A stretch of 38,352 nt of DNA from Haplomitrium mnioides (GCA_049999725.1 JBNGIS010009602.1:1-38352), one strand, 5' to 3'. Positions 21,442-33,462 are shown, counted from the first letter of the stretch. The notes: a model not told the origin generated them from the sequence alone. A program made the numbers and translations.

Positions 21442-22139
21442 GGAGGAAACCAAGAGGTGCAGAAGACAATTGCAGCTGCGAAAGGGGGGACAAAAGCCAC
21501 CCCCTACAACATTCAAGCAGATGTAAGGAATTGTCCTATCACGACCACAATGGGCCAACTTATCAAAGACAACCCTCTATATCGGAGACAGCTCCAAGAA
21601 TTGCTAATGGGAGCAGGAGGCTACCCAAGGTAGGGGCTCCAGCAGATTTGCAATTGGTCTATGAGGACAATGAGGCCCTTGAGACCGACATCCAGATCGC
21701 AGGTTGCCTATTGTCCTTGGTGCCCATAGATGGAGGGGTAGGCGTCAACATCATGGTGGAGGAGACTGCTCACAAGCTGGGATTCATGAAATTCCAGCAC
21801 ACCGCCCGAACCATGAGGCTGGCAGATGAGTCGCGCGTGAAGCCATTGGGCTCTCTCCTACAAGTTCCAACATTCATCGGAGGGGAGGAATTCAAGCTCA
21901 ATTACCTGGTCATGCGACCCGCCAGAGCATCTCCTTACTCGGTGTTGATCGGGAGACTATGGCTGTATGGGGCCAAAGTAATGCACAATTGGAGGAATTC
22001 TACACTAGTGTTCGGCCCCGAAAGAACGACAGTACATTACGGCCCTGTTCCTTACCTGGGGGAAATGCAGTCGGAGGTGGAATACGACAGTGAGTGGTCC
22101 AAAGAGGAGGAAGATTCAGAGTACCACTACTGGGTATAG
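21442..22139 (+). pseudogene. E3 aspartic protease
   Basis: After TAG 21439 the same frame runs to about 21630, then a frame change enters the protease. The active-site loop is VPIDGGVGVNIM, with Asp-Gly-Gly at 21729-21737 where most proteases have D-S/T-G. It is followed by the expected L.RPA..SPYSVLIGR..L region, ILGR-like in the family. TAG at 22137 ends it. This frame (phase shared with RT) shows the protease was fused to pol. DGG-type loops occur in some plant Gypsy elements, so loss of activity cannot be assumed from that alone. Confidence 0.8.
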
Positions 22140-23440
22140 ATGGTGAGCGAAGCAACAGAGGAGGATATGTCGAAGGAGGGTGCAGCTTTCGTCAATCAAA
22201 TCGAGTTATCTGCTTATGACGGAACGGAGCATCAGTGGGATAGGTCTGCAGAAGATCAGACCAGAGATGAGGACACTAGGATCCGAAGGGGTGACGGATC
22301 CAAAGTATCTCATCGGATCTAGGAAACAGACACGGGGAGGTCCGTAGAAGTTCCTCGGGAGGAAGGAGGAGTGAGATTGGCTACCCTGATGCAAACAAGG
22401 GATAGCAGGGAAAGGAATGAGATGGGGGTGGTGAAGGATGCCCAACACAAGCAGCTGGTGGTCCGAGAGGGACACACTTTCCACATTGGATCCCAATTGC
22501 CCAGGAAAGCATAGCAGACCTTCACCCAACTCCTATACAATTACAGTGACGCCTTCGCTTGGAGTCATGTAGATGTGAAGGGAGTCTCCAAGGAATTGGA
22601 GGAGCATAGGATTGACCTGGAGCCCACAGCAATCCCAGTGCGCCAACGACAATATAAGATGAATCTCCGATTCTCCCTGCTGGTAAAGGAGGAGATAGAC
22701 AAGCTCTTGGAGGCAGACTTCATATACCCTGTCCTCAACAGCGAGTGGGTGTCTCCCTTGGTAGTGGTACCCAAGAAGGTGGGACATGATGGGGAGAAGA
22801 AAATCCGTGTCTGCCAAGATTTCCGAAAACTGAATGAGGCCACGAAGAAAGATCACTACCCATTACCTTTCATAGATTGGGTGCTGGACTTGGTGGCAAC
22901 GCAGGAGGTATACAATTTTCTGGATGGGTACTCTGGGTATTACCACATCTGGATCCGAGAGGAGGATCAGCTCAAAACATCATTCACCACGGAATGGGGG
23001 GTGTTTGCTTTCAGGAGGATGCCTTTTGGCTTGTGCAATGCACTAGGGACTTTTCAGAGGATGATGATGAACATCTTCCACGACTACCTCAGAAAGTTCC
23101 AAGAGATGTTCATCGACGATTTTGTGGTGTATGGCAAGCTGGAGGACCACGAGCGGGATGTGAGGCTCACACTTCAGGGGTGCATGGAAACTGGGCTAAA
23201 GCTGCACCCATGAAAATGTTTCTTTGGGGTGAAGGAGGGGATACTCCTCGGACACTAAATTTCCAACAGAGGCATTGAGGTGGATCAGGAGAAGATCACC
23301 AACTGGATGAATGTGGCCTTTCCTACTAGTCTGAAGGAAGTGCAAGGCTTCCTAGGGTGTGTTGGGTACTATCGACGATTCATCGACCAATTCGCCTCAG
23401 TGGCTATGCCTCTCACCCAAATGACTAGGGGGTAGCACAT
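22140..23440 (+). pseudogene. E3 reverse transcriptase
   Basis: Same phase as the protease. A linker with TAG at 22320 and 22512 leads into RT from about 22515. Motifs: a polymerase N-lobe start (HRIDLEPTAIPVRQRQ), a VPKK block, RVCQDFRKLNEAT (about 22807), FLDGYSGYYHI (about 22919), RMPFGLCNALGTFQRMM (about 23016) and FIDD catalytic loop (23109-23120). FLDGYSGY and F.DD are typical of Athila/Tat-like Gypsy RTs. TGA at 23211 and a TAA near 23256 follow in the thumb, then GFLGCVGYYRRFI near 23349. Catalytic aspartates are still present. Confidence 0.9.
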
Positions 23441-23960
23441 TTGAGGCTACTCTTGAAAGATTGGAAAGTTTCATGGAATTGAAGAGGAGGTTGGCCAATG
23501 CCCCTGTGTTAGTCCCTCCCAGTTGGGGAAGGGACTTCCATGTAGTGATTGATGTATCTAGGTTCTGCATTGGAGCAATATTATCCCAGATGGATGACTA
23601 GAGATGTGACCACCCCATCTACTTCGTTAGCAAGCTGCTAGCACCAGTAGAGAAGAATTACTCTACAATAGATCGGGAGGCTCTAGGGATCATTTATGCC
23701 CTGAAGAAGTTCAGGAATTACCTGTTGCAGCACAAGGTGATCTTCCACACGGATCACAATGCGCTGAAGTACATGGTGAACAAGCCAGACGTCACCAATC
23801 GAATTGCAAGGTGGGCACTTCTGTTGCAGGAGTTTGATTTTGAGGTGTGGATCAAGCATAGGAAGAAGCACAACAATGCAGACTTCTTCTCCAAAATTGC
23901 AAGGCCTGTCAACCAGCAGCAAGTGGGAGATGAATTCCCGGACGAACATCTGTTCCAAGT
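23441..23960 (+). pseudogene. E3 RNase H domain
   Basis: Lies in a new phase after a frame break near 23430. Recognisable blocks: VVIDVSRFCIGAIL (about 23542), YFVSKLL..VEKNYSTIDREALGIIYALKKFRNYL (from about 23623) and FHTDHNALKYM (about 23743), the usual Gypsy RNase H order with Asp, Glu and Asp acids visible. TAG at 23599 interrupts it. It joins without a gap to the integrase in the same phase. Confidence 0.87.
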
Positions 23961-25287
23961 GAAGGTGGGGAGGGCCATGGAGTACGTCCACATCACCGAG
24001 TTCCTCAGTTCCGCTCAACTCCCCCAAGGCAAAAGTAGAGAGAAGGCTGCCGTGTTCCTCAGAAAGGTGAGACCATACCTCTTGATTAAAGGAATATTAC
24101 ACAAGAGAGGTTATGATGGGATGATCAGACGCTGCTTAGAGTAGGATCAGTCTACAGTGGTGATGCATGCGCTCCACGGAGAGGAGGTGGGAGGCCACTT
24201 TGTTATTGACACCACCATCAAGAAGGTCTTGGATGCAGGATATTGGTGGCCCACTTTGCACAAGGATGTGCATTTCTAGGTAAGAAGATGTGATGCATGC
24301 CAGAAGACAAGGAGGCTTGCAGCAAACCACCATCATCCTTTGGTACCCATCATCCCCTTGGCACCATTTGAGAAGTGGGGGATCGACTTCATCAGTCCCA
24401 TTGCACCTTCCACTCGGAAGGGCAACAGGTACATTCTGTTGGCCACAGATTATGCCACAAAGTGGGTGGAGGCCAAAGCAACTAGGAAGGATGATGCCAA
24501 GACAATGGTAGCCTTCCTATATGAGCAAATTTTCTACAGGTTTGGTCCTCCTTTGGAGCTGGTCAGTGATCAAGGGACGCACTTCATCAATCAGGTGATC
24601 AACGACCTTACCAATCGGTACCTGATCAAGCACAAGAGGACCACAACTTACCACCCCAAGGCTAATGGCCTGACAGAAAGGGCCAATGGAACCATAGGCA
24701 AAATACTCAACAAGACAGTAGCAACAAACAAAGTGGATTGGGACCTGAAGCTACTCACTGCCACCCATGCCTACAATTTGGCTTACAAGACCACAACAGG
24801 TCATAGTCCTTACTTTTTGGTCTTTGGACAACATGCCTTGGTGTCAGTGGAATATGAGGTGCTTACAAGAAGGATGTTGGAGCAGGAAAAGATGGTTGAG
24901 GATCAGAGCAGAAGGGAGAGGCTCTATCAGCTAGAGAATCTGGAGGAGGCCAGGGAGTTAGCCCAAGGGAGGTTGGAGCACCGACATAAGCTTAGGAAGA
25001 AACAACATGACAAGAAGCTCAAACCATCTGATCTCCGGGAGGGAAACCTAGTGCTGTTATATGACAACAAGTTTGTGCATTTTCTTGGAAAATTGCACAC
25101 AAGATGGATGGGGCCATTCATTCTGAAGAAGCTCCACAAGAATGGGTCATCAGAGCTGGAGACGCTGGAGGGTCACAAGTTTGCCAACATGGGGCACTTC
25201 GATAGGCTGAAGAGGTACGAAAATCAGGAGGAACCGGAAGATGGCCCAACTGTGACCTCATCAAGGGCGCCCAACAACCAAAGGTAG
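23961..25287 (+). pseudogene. E3 integrase, mostly preserved
   Basis: An N-terminal HHCC zinc module (HGEEVGGH ... CDAC, about 24170-24305) carries TAG stops just before it (24142) and inside it (24277). The catalytic core in an unbroken 315-codon frame has Asp 24385 (GIDF), Asp 24568 (SDQG) and Glu 24676 (TERA); the last two are 35 residues apart, the canonical D,D-35-E spacing. A GPF motif (25111-25119) sits in the C-terminal domain, with no chromodomain after it. The frame ends TAG at 25285, overlapping the GT of the intron-like segment. Confidence 0.92.
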
Positions 25288-25347
25288 GCTCTTATGTGCG
25301 TGTGTGTGTGTTTTGTGGGAGGGGTGCTTCATGGGGTTGTTTTGCAG
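25284..25347 (+). other. Intron-like segment at the 3' end of E3 pol (64 bp)
   Basis: GTAGG...TTGTTTTGCAG. The pol stop codon lies across its left edge. Removing it would leave the frame open for about 45 more codons, across the polypurine tract into the LTR. It aligns with 4594-4665 and 37986-38051. Confidence 0.45.
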
Positions 25348-25436
25348 GAGTTGCAGAATTCGAACCAGCGACCAACAGCAGAGGCACCCACCAATTGAAG
25401 GAGAAGAAGTGTGTTCGCGGGGACGCTTCACACTTG

Positions 25437-25445
25437 AAGGGGGAG
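25437..25445 (+). other. Polypurine tract of E3
   Basis: AAGGGGGAG three bases before the 3' LTR start at 25449. Confidence 0.85.
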
Positions 25446-25448
25446 TAA

Positions 25449-27944
25449 TATCAGCCAGCGATTCAGGTACTTAAAGCAAAATTCAGGAAATTGGAAGAAT
25501 CTCTAGCACAACGACCCTTGGCAAGTGTGAAGGCCTTTCCGGAGCCATTGATTACTCTCAAACAGCTACTAAGAGCAAGGCGCATGATTCATAGGAGGAA
25601 GACAGGATTATGGCGGAAAGATGAGCAGAGGGCAGTGATCGCCAACCAGAGGAGGGGTCCCATTTTAAAATCCAAAGCAGGCCAACAAGAATCCGTGGAC
25701 CTCAAGAGGATGCGGGGATCGAGGCCAAGCAGGGGGGAAAGGAGTGTCCAATCCAAGCAAAGCGATCCGAAAAGGAAGAATGGATCCATAATCAAAAATC
25801 CGAAGGCACTCAGAGGAGGCAGATCGCGGACATGTCCTGCAGCGGCCACAAATCAGGAAGCAAGGATTGGGGATGAAAATGAGAAAGCGAGGTCAGCACA
25901 AGGGCGAGCTAGGCCAGGGAAGGGGGACGCCTCGATCCCGCAAGCAGGAGCGCGCCCTACAAGGGCCGATCGAGCACTTCTCGAATCTGCGGATCCTAGT
26001 AGAAAGGTGGAGTTCTCTAAATGCCACTCAAGATTCCATGGAAACGTGGCACCTCCGAAGCGATTCACGGGATTCCACGGAAGACCTGGCAACCCCAAGG
26101 AGTCCGAGGATCTACGAGAAGCCGTCTTCCTAATTGGGGATCCCACTTAACAGAGTTCCGATCCGTCTTACGACGTGGGGACCCCACTTAAGAGGGATCC
26201 GCGAAGAGTCCAATCGGAGAGCAAGGAGGAAGACCCAAAATAGTGACATATTGTGGGTCTGGCCGAAGGAAAGCGGGAGAGTGCCGGAAGGGTGATTCAT
26301 CAGAAATCCGAGCGGAAGAGGATCGAGGAAGCCAAAGGGGTAACTTAACGAGGGTCCAATAGGAGGAAAAACAGAGGAGAGCAAAAAAAGGGACAAATCA
26401 TTGAACAGTTCGACGAAGAGCGAGTGAAGGCAAAAAAGCAACTTGGCAGCGATCTGGTCCAACAATGCGCGGCAGTGGTGAAACAAGGATCCATCGCAAA
26501 CCGCCCAACGGGAAGAAGGCTGAGCTAGAAGGGCGATATGGCGCCAATCCGGTTGGGGGAAACGAAGGGTACGCTGAGAAGGCGATCTATCGATGAATCA
26601 AGGAGCAAGATGAGGTCGGTCGGATCATCAAGCTAACGCCGGTGCGACCGACGGAGGAGCAAGCGACGTCGAAAGGGTGACTCTTCATAGCTTCGGTATG
26701 ACCAAGGGAGAAAGCTCGACGGGGTTCGGCCACGGCATCGAAAAGTTTGAAAGGGACGAACGGTTCAAAAGGGTCTTGTAGTTCCTATATTGAGCTTTCA
26801 AAAATGTTAATGAAAGGAGCCTCGGGTGCGCGCATAGTTCTTCTTTCGAAGGTACAATGAAACAGCGACATCGACACAAGTTCTTATTCGACGAGCGAAG
26901 GGAGTCTGCAGCGGTTCTTTGGATGACGTGGCGAGCACAAGGAGTCCGCGGAGGGTTTCGAAAACATGGACGAAGGAGAGTGAAGTCCACGGGTCAACTT
27001 TGGAAGAGGGATCAGCGTGACGGTCCGCCTACCCCCTTGCAGGGCGGCGTCGGGCGGCGGCCTTCGGACGATGTGGCGCTCTAAGATGCGAGGAGGGGCT
27101 TCCGTGGGTCAACTTCGGAAGGAAGTTAGCCGACGGTCCGCCTACCCCTTTGTGAGGCGGCGTCGGATGGCGCCTTTTGGATGACGTGGCGACTCGGGGA
27201 GCCTCGAGCAAAGTTAAAAGACACGCAGCAGCAAGTGAGAGCTCATCGGACCTCGGGCCGTGAGCGAGTCAACTTTGGAAGGGAGGGTCAGCGTGATAGT
27301 CAACCTACCCCCTTGCGGGGTGGCGTCGAACGGCGGTGCAGCGGATGACGTGGCGCGCGGAGGACGGCCTAGGATCTGGGAGGGAATCCTTGGACATTCC
27401 ATGGACTGGGTTCTGCGAGGCGCTTGGGAACTCTGTATCGAAGAGCCCCTTTGGACTTGGTTCCACGAGAATCTGTGAAATCTCGACCCGCGAGATTCTT
27501 CGGACCCCTGTTACATTACTGTTGTACTTGGATCTTTCTAGCCGCCCGCCAGGACACGCGGCGCCTTCTCCCATTCCGTTGTAACAGGAATAATGACCGC
27601 AGGAGACACGCGTTGTCTCCTTCTATTCCAAGGCCAACGAGATTAACGACTATTCATTGGATCAAGCTCATGGGATCAACACGCAGGGGAGTATACTTCG
27701 ATGACCTTTGAATTTCTTTGGGTTGATGCACGGGTGATTGCAGGAAGCGATAACGACTGCAAGATAAGAGAATTGTGCATGGTAAGACAGAGGTGAAGAA
27801 TTTAGTGAGGAATTACGTGAAGAGGGTGTACTAGCTCCAAGAGGCCAAGGGGATTCGGAGGTGGGCTGGAAGGGCGCCGAGAATCGCAAAGTGAAGAGCT
27901 CTAGATGCTCAGGCAATCTAGGTGAACTCGTCCTTGCTGGTGGA
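25449..27944 (+). repeat. E3 3' LTR, first 2496 bp (interrupted by E2)
   Basis: Starts TATCAGCCAGCG, a G-to-A change of the usual TG end. It follows the 5' LTR to the sequence equivalent to 18470, then is cut by E2. Contains ACGTGGC at 26044, 26926, 27184 and 27348. The remainder lies outside the window. Confidence 0.92.
27019..27354 (+). repeat. Hairpin/ACGTGGC modules, E3 3' LTR (three)
   Basis: Copies at about 27019-27060, 27132-27172 and 27294-27334. ACGTGGC follows the second and third (27184, 27348). Confidence 0.72.
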
Positions 27945-29520
27945 TGTCAGCCGATGCTTTGGAGCACTAAAGCTTAACGCACAGAACCAGAAGCATCAGC
28001 GACCAAAATATCCCTTTGCGAGTGTGAAGGCCTCTTAGGAACAGCTGATTACCTCAAACAGCTGATAAGAGTAGGGTGCATGAGTCCTGGGAGGGAAACA
28101 GGATCATGGCGGAGGGGAGGAGGAAGGAGAGCAGTGATCGCCAGCCAGGGTAGGGGCCCCATTCTCAATTTCAAAGTAGGCCAGCGGGAATCCGTGGGCC
28201 TAAGGAGGATGCGGGGATGGGAGCTGGGGAGAAGGAATAGAACAGCCACCCATGGCGAGGCGATCGCAGGAGGAAGAATAAGGGATCAACAACAAAGAAG
28301 CCTGGAGGCACTCTGAAGAAAGGCAGATCGCGGGTGTCCTGCAGCGGTCACAAATCGGGAAACAAGCATCAGAAGCTATAAGGAGGAGGGGAGATCTTCA
28401 CGAGGGCGAGCAAGGCCAGGAAGGGGGACGCCTCAATCCCATAAGCAAGAGCAAGCCCCGCAGAGGCCGATCGAACGATCCATCCGAGTCGGTAAGTCCT
28501 GACGGAAGAGTAGAGTCCCCGAAAGGTCCCGCGAGATTCCACGGAAACGTGGCGTCTCCAGAGCCTTCGTGGGATTCCACGGACAACGTGGCAGCACCAA
28601 GAGGCCCGCACATCTGCGGAAAGGCGCCTCCCTAAGTGGAGAGCCCACTTAACTTGGTTCCGATGCGTCTTCTGATGTGGGGAGCCCGATTAAGAGGGAT
28701 CCGCGAGGAACCCAACAGGGGAGCAAGGAAAGGGGCCCGAAACATCGATTTATCATGGGTTTGGCCGAAGGAAATCGAGAGAGTGCCGGAAGGGCAATCT
28801 ATCGTAGATCCGAGAGGAGGAGGAGCGCGAAAGCCGAAGGGGCGACCTAGCGCAGATTCGCCAAAGAGGAAACACAGAGGAGAGCCAAAAGGGGGATTGA
28901 TCACTGATCTGACCGAATAAGAGCGAGTGAAGGCGAAAAGGCAACTTGTCATCGAGCCGGTTCGAACAAAGCACATGAGTGGCGAAGCGGTGACTTAGCG
29001 CAAACCGTCCAACGGGAAGAAGGCTGAGCCAGAAGGGCGATATGGTGCCTATTCGGTGGGGGGAAACGAAGGGCACGGCAAAAGCATGATATATCAGCGA
29101 ATCGGCGAGCAAGATGAGAGCGGCCAGAAAACGAAGCTAACGCTGGTGCGACTGACGGAGGAGCTACCGGCACCGAAAGGGTGACACTTTGCCGCTTCGG
29201 CATCCAGAAAGGTAAAAGTTTGACGGGGTGCAGCAGAAAGTTCATAAGGGGCGAACGGTCCGAAAGGGCCCAGTAGTTCTTATAGCAAGCTTTCGGAAGT
29301 GTTGACAAAGCTAGCCTCAGGCACGCGAGTAGTTCTTACTTCAGAGGTACATCGAAACAGCGACATCAACACCGTTCTTATTCGGCGAGCAAGGGAAGTC
29401 CGTGGCAGTTCTACGTATGACGTGGCGAGCGCAGGGAGTCCGTGGGAGGCTTCGGAAACGTGGCGCGCTGATGAGCCGAGAGGTGTTTCCGAAGGTCAAC
29501 TTCGGAAGAAGGGTCCGTGC

Positions 29521-29836
29521 GACGGTCCGCCTACCCCTTGCGGGGCGGCGTCGGACGGCGCCCTTCGGATGAAGTGGCGCCTTGGGAAGCGCGCAGGGTT
29601 CCGTGGGTCAACATCGGAAGGAGGTCAACTTGACGGTCCCCTTACCCCATTGCGGGGCGGCGTCGGACAGCGGCCTTCGGAAGACGTGGCGACTCCAGGG
29701 ACCCCAAGGCAATTCACGGGACACGCGTCACTGGGAGAGGAGTTCACTTGACCTCGGGCAACTTGCGGGTCAACTACGGAGGAAGAGTTCAGCACGACGG
29801 TCATTCTACCCCTTGCGGGGCGGCGTCAGGCGGCGG
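29521..29836 (+). repeat. Hairpin/ACGTGGC modules, E2 5' LTR (three)
   Basis: Copies at 29521-29560, 29632-29671 and 29796-29836. ACGTGGC follows the second (29684). Confidence 0.72.
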
Positions 29837-31711
29837 TGCAGCGGACAACATGGCGCGAGGAGAAGAAAGAAGCATCTGCGGGGGGATCTAACGAGATTCC
29901 TTGGAGTCGGTTCCATGAGGCACTTCGGAAGTTGGCTCCGATGGCCTCTTTCGACTCGGTTCTGTGGTAATCTGCAGAATCTCTTCCCGTCAGATTCCTT
30001 GGGGCTCCTCGTTCAAGTGACCGTTGTCCTTGGATTTTCCTCGACCAACTGTTGGACACGCGGCGCTTCCTGCCATCTCGTGGTAACGGGATTGCCTAAC
30101 AGTGAAGCCACGCGTCGTCGTCCCCTATTTCGAGCTAACGACAATAACGACTATTCACGTCGGGGGGCAACGCGCGAGGGGAGTATACATTGTTTGCTTT
30201 CGAATTCCTTCGGGTTGATACATGGGCAATTGTTGGAGATATAGCGTTATGGGGCACGAGATTTGCGCATGGTAAGGCACGACAATAATTCATTGAACGC
30301 TACGTGAAGCAGAGGTACTAGCCCAAGGGAATCGGGGGATTTAGAAGAGGACTGGGGGGAGACCCAGGTGACCTCATCCTTGCATGCAAACCAGGGCGGA
30401 GGGTTACTGATACGATAGCTAGAAGGAGTTTTCGATCGGCTGAGAACTAAGGAGAGGCTGCCGGGTAGGGAGCTTGGGGTCGTCTCGGCGTTTCACGGGC
30501 AATTGCGGCGCGACAGCGATAGCAAGAAAGGGGAATTGCGCATGGTAAGGCAGGGCGATAATTCATTGAAGGCTACGTGAAGCAGAGGTACTATCCCCAA
30601 GGGAACCGGGGGATTTAAAGGAGGACTGGGGAGAGACCCAAGTGACTTGTCAACCAGTGGATTAGGGGCTAATGCGGTTTACAAGGAACCAGAAGCGGCA
30701 GCAACAACATTTCTCCATTCTGAAGTGGTAAGATAATCTAGAAGCAACAGAATAACTCTAATCGGAAGCTAAAAGCAGGTTCCCTCATTTTTCGATCCAA
30801 AGTAGCGGAACCGGATTCATATAGTGAAGGAAGGAGGCAAGACTCGGAGAGGTCAGCACCAGAGAATTCTAGGGGGATGGCATCGAAAGAGAGAAGGGAT
30901 ACAGGGCAGAGCAAAGGGACCTACGAGAGCAGAGGAGAACCGCAAGGCAGCAATTCTTGATAGAGGGAGCCATGACAAGGGTGAAAGTCGGGATGCAGAA
31001 CGGAGGAGCCAACTGTTTGACCAGTGCACCCTCAATTTGTGACCATTCGAGGCGTACAATACCTTGATAAAGAGAAGAGCTCGAGGCGATCGTAGTGCAA
31101 CTTGAATCAAAGAGAAAGGGGCAGAACTAAGGAAGAACGACCCTTGCGAAGTTAACCGACGGCCGTAGTCCCGAGGATTCCGTGGAGCGGTGCGGAAACA
31201 GAAGACATGGCAGCTCTTGCGGGTCCGAAGAGTTCGACGGGATCCCGCCTCCCTACATGGGGATCCCCAGTTAAGAGGGATCCGATCAGCCTCCCTATGT
31301 GGGTTCCCCACTTAACAGGGATCCGTGAAGGAAGATCCGACGGGTCCGAAGCGATGGCAAAGCAACGACTGACGAAGCGAAGACTGGTCACTATTACGGC
31401 GGTAGGGAGGATTCCTTAAGGCAATGGCGAGGCAAAGCGAGAAGGACGAATCAGCGACAGATCATAGTTTCGGAGTAAGGAACTCTGTGGGGAGCTGCGG
31501 AAATGTGGCACTCCCACCGCGCTTCACGGATTAAGCGACACGTAGCATTCCCAGGGAGTCCGCGGGACTAAGCAGAAAATGGGGAAGCCCCGGGTAAACG
31601 GGTTCTGATTAGCCTTCCTAAGTGAGAAGTCCACTTAACGTGGATCCGTAAGGAAGCCAACTAGAGACTAAGGGAGTGGATGCGAAACAGTGACTTATCA
31701 TGGGCCCGGCC

Positions 31712-32873
31712 TGTGAAGCTAGATGCTTCGCCGGTTTCTCCTCATGTGACTTTGATGTTGAGTGCACATTGAATATGAGAGGTGGGTTGAAGTGTGGCTG
31801 CAATCATCAATACACAACAAATTCTACAAAGAAAGAATACTCAATACAAAAATATTGTGGAAATCCTCACTCTTTACTCCAAATGCTTTCACACAAAACA
31901 CTCTTGCTCTCACCCTTCTAACTCTCAACACACTCCTCACTCTATGAAAGACTACCCCTCAATTGCTTGCCCTCCAATGAGTCTTCAAAGTAGCTCCTCC
32001 AAGCACTTCTCCAAAGGTCTCTCACAACTCTCAAAACTAAAATCTCCAAATGAAAACCAAGTCCCAACTCAAGCTCAACCTCCTCTCCTCTCTTCTCCTC
32101 CTCCTTATATACTAGTCTAGATAATTACTAAAAGTAAAACTAAATATTCTATCACCCTAGGTAAAGAATCTATGGTGATTATCTCTCTAATTATTAATTC
32201 CTACAAGTGCTCCTCAAGTATCTCCACCTTTTGTTTTCTTCTTCAAGAAGAAGCTTCTCATTTGGAGCTTCTCTTGTCAAAGAATCTCAACAATTGGTCC
32301 AAGACTTTTCTACCTTGTATTTGTCCCTACAAACAATTCCTAAGATGATACTTCGAGATTCCCTCAAAGAATAAGTCAAAGAACAAATTGACTTTTCTTG
32401 ACTTTTCTCCTCTTTAGTCTATTCTAGAAGAATCTCTATAAAATCATTAATACTAAGTCAATTTTCCTGTACTATACCTTGTTGGAAAGCTTGTCAAGTA
32501 AGCTTTCTACCCATATAATAATATTTGTATTTTCTAATTTTTAGATACTCTCTGTTTTGACTTTTCTGCAGCTCACTTTTGTAACTTTGACCGGTTATAA
32601 CTTCTGGTTTACAAGAGCTTTTTCACTTCTGTAAATTGGTACTAATTACTTAAGCACTATTATATTCCTGTATAAAATATCAGCTTCTAAAAATTTCTAA
32701 TAAGAACACAATTTACTCTGTACTCAATTCTACACATATTAAAGAAAACCGATCAAATCTAAGTTTCTCCTAATAACTTCTAAGTCTTCTCCATACTTCA
32801 TCAAAATGCATCCCATTCTATGACAGGGCTCTAATCTCATTAAAATTCTCTCAAACCATCTCATGCCTTCACA
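31712..32873 (-). mobile_element. Copia-like solo LTR (1162 bp) nested in S, minus strand
   Basis: An AT-rich block with inverted ends TGTGAAG (31712-31718) and CTTCACA (32867-32873), and so TG...CA. Read on the minus strand it has TATATAAGG (32103-32111), with about 390 bp downstream to its end, an LTR-like U3/R layout. It has no coding content. The flanks (GGCC left, AGCC right) give only a weak target duplication, and some S sequence near the right edge may have been lost. The Copia label is an inference from composition and size. Confidence 0.6.
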
Positions 32874-33256
32874 AGCCAGACAAAGAGCAAGTAAGGCGAA
32901 ACACTGATATATCACTAATCCGACGAAGCGGCGGAAAGTTCGACAAGGTATGGTCTGAAAGTTCGATGGGAGTTTCGGGTGCACTTACTTCTTGTTCTGA
33001 AAAGGCGATGAAGCGACGATCCGGCCAGAAGAAGAAGCAAGGGACCAGCAACCGAAAGGGTGACCTATCGGAGTTCCGGCATTGGCGAGGACGAAAGTTC
33101 AACGGGACGAAGAGGATCCACGAGGAGTCTGTATAGTTCCTATATCAAGCAAAGCGAATGGATTGCGAAAGAAGCCTCTGTTCTTATTGCGAACGGGATC
33201 TGAAGCGGCGACAACAGGTATTGTTCTTACTCGGAGAGTGAATTACTTGACGGAAG

Positions 33257-33462
33257 ACGTGGCGTACAGCGGTGGTTCGAGGGTTCCTGCGGGTCAGCGA
33301 AGGGTCAAATGCGGAATAAGGTCAATGTGACGGTCCGCCTACCCCTTTGCGGGGTGGTGGCGGACGGTGCTGTGCGGATGACGTGGAAGGTAGGATACGT
33401 GGCAATTAATGGAGTTCCGAGGGCGACGGGGAAGTTCTGAAGGAGCTTGCGGATGACGTGGC
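33257..33462 (+). promoter_or_regulatory. ACGTGGC cluster and one hairpin module in S
   Basis: ACGTGGC at 33257-33263, 33397-33403 and 33456-33462, plus a single hairpin module at 33329-33370. The same motif pair occurs in all the other LTRs. Confidence 0.55.

Larger units (their letters stand above)
15974..27944 (+). mobile_element. E3: Gypsy LTR retrotransposon with full gag-pol content (3' LTR split by E2)
   Basis: Structure: 5' LTR 15974-19568, primer site 19577, gag, protease, RT, RNase H, integrase, polypurine tract 25437-25445, 3' LTR from 25449. The order is Ty3/Gypsy. FLDGYSGY in RT, FIDD as catalytic loop, and no chromodomain after the integrase GPF motif point to the non-chromovirus (Athila/Tat-like) side. 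By eye about 20 of the first 177 bases differ between its LTRs, against 8 of 201 in E2, so E3 is older, as the nesting requires. The coding part has many stops, so this copy is dead. Confidence 0.92.
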
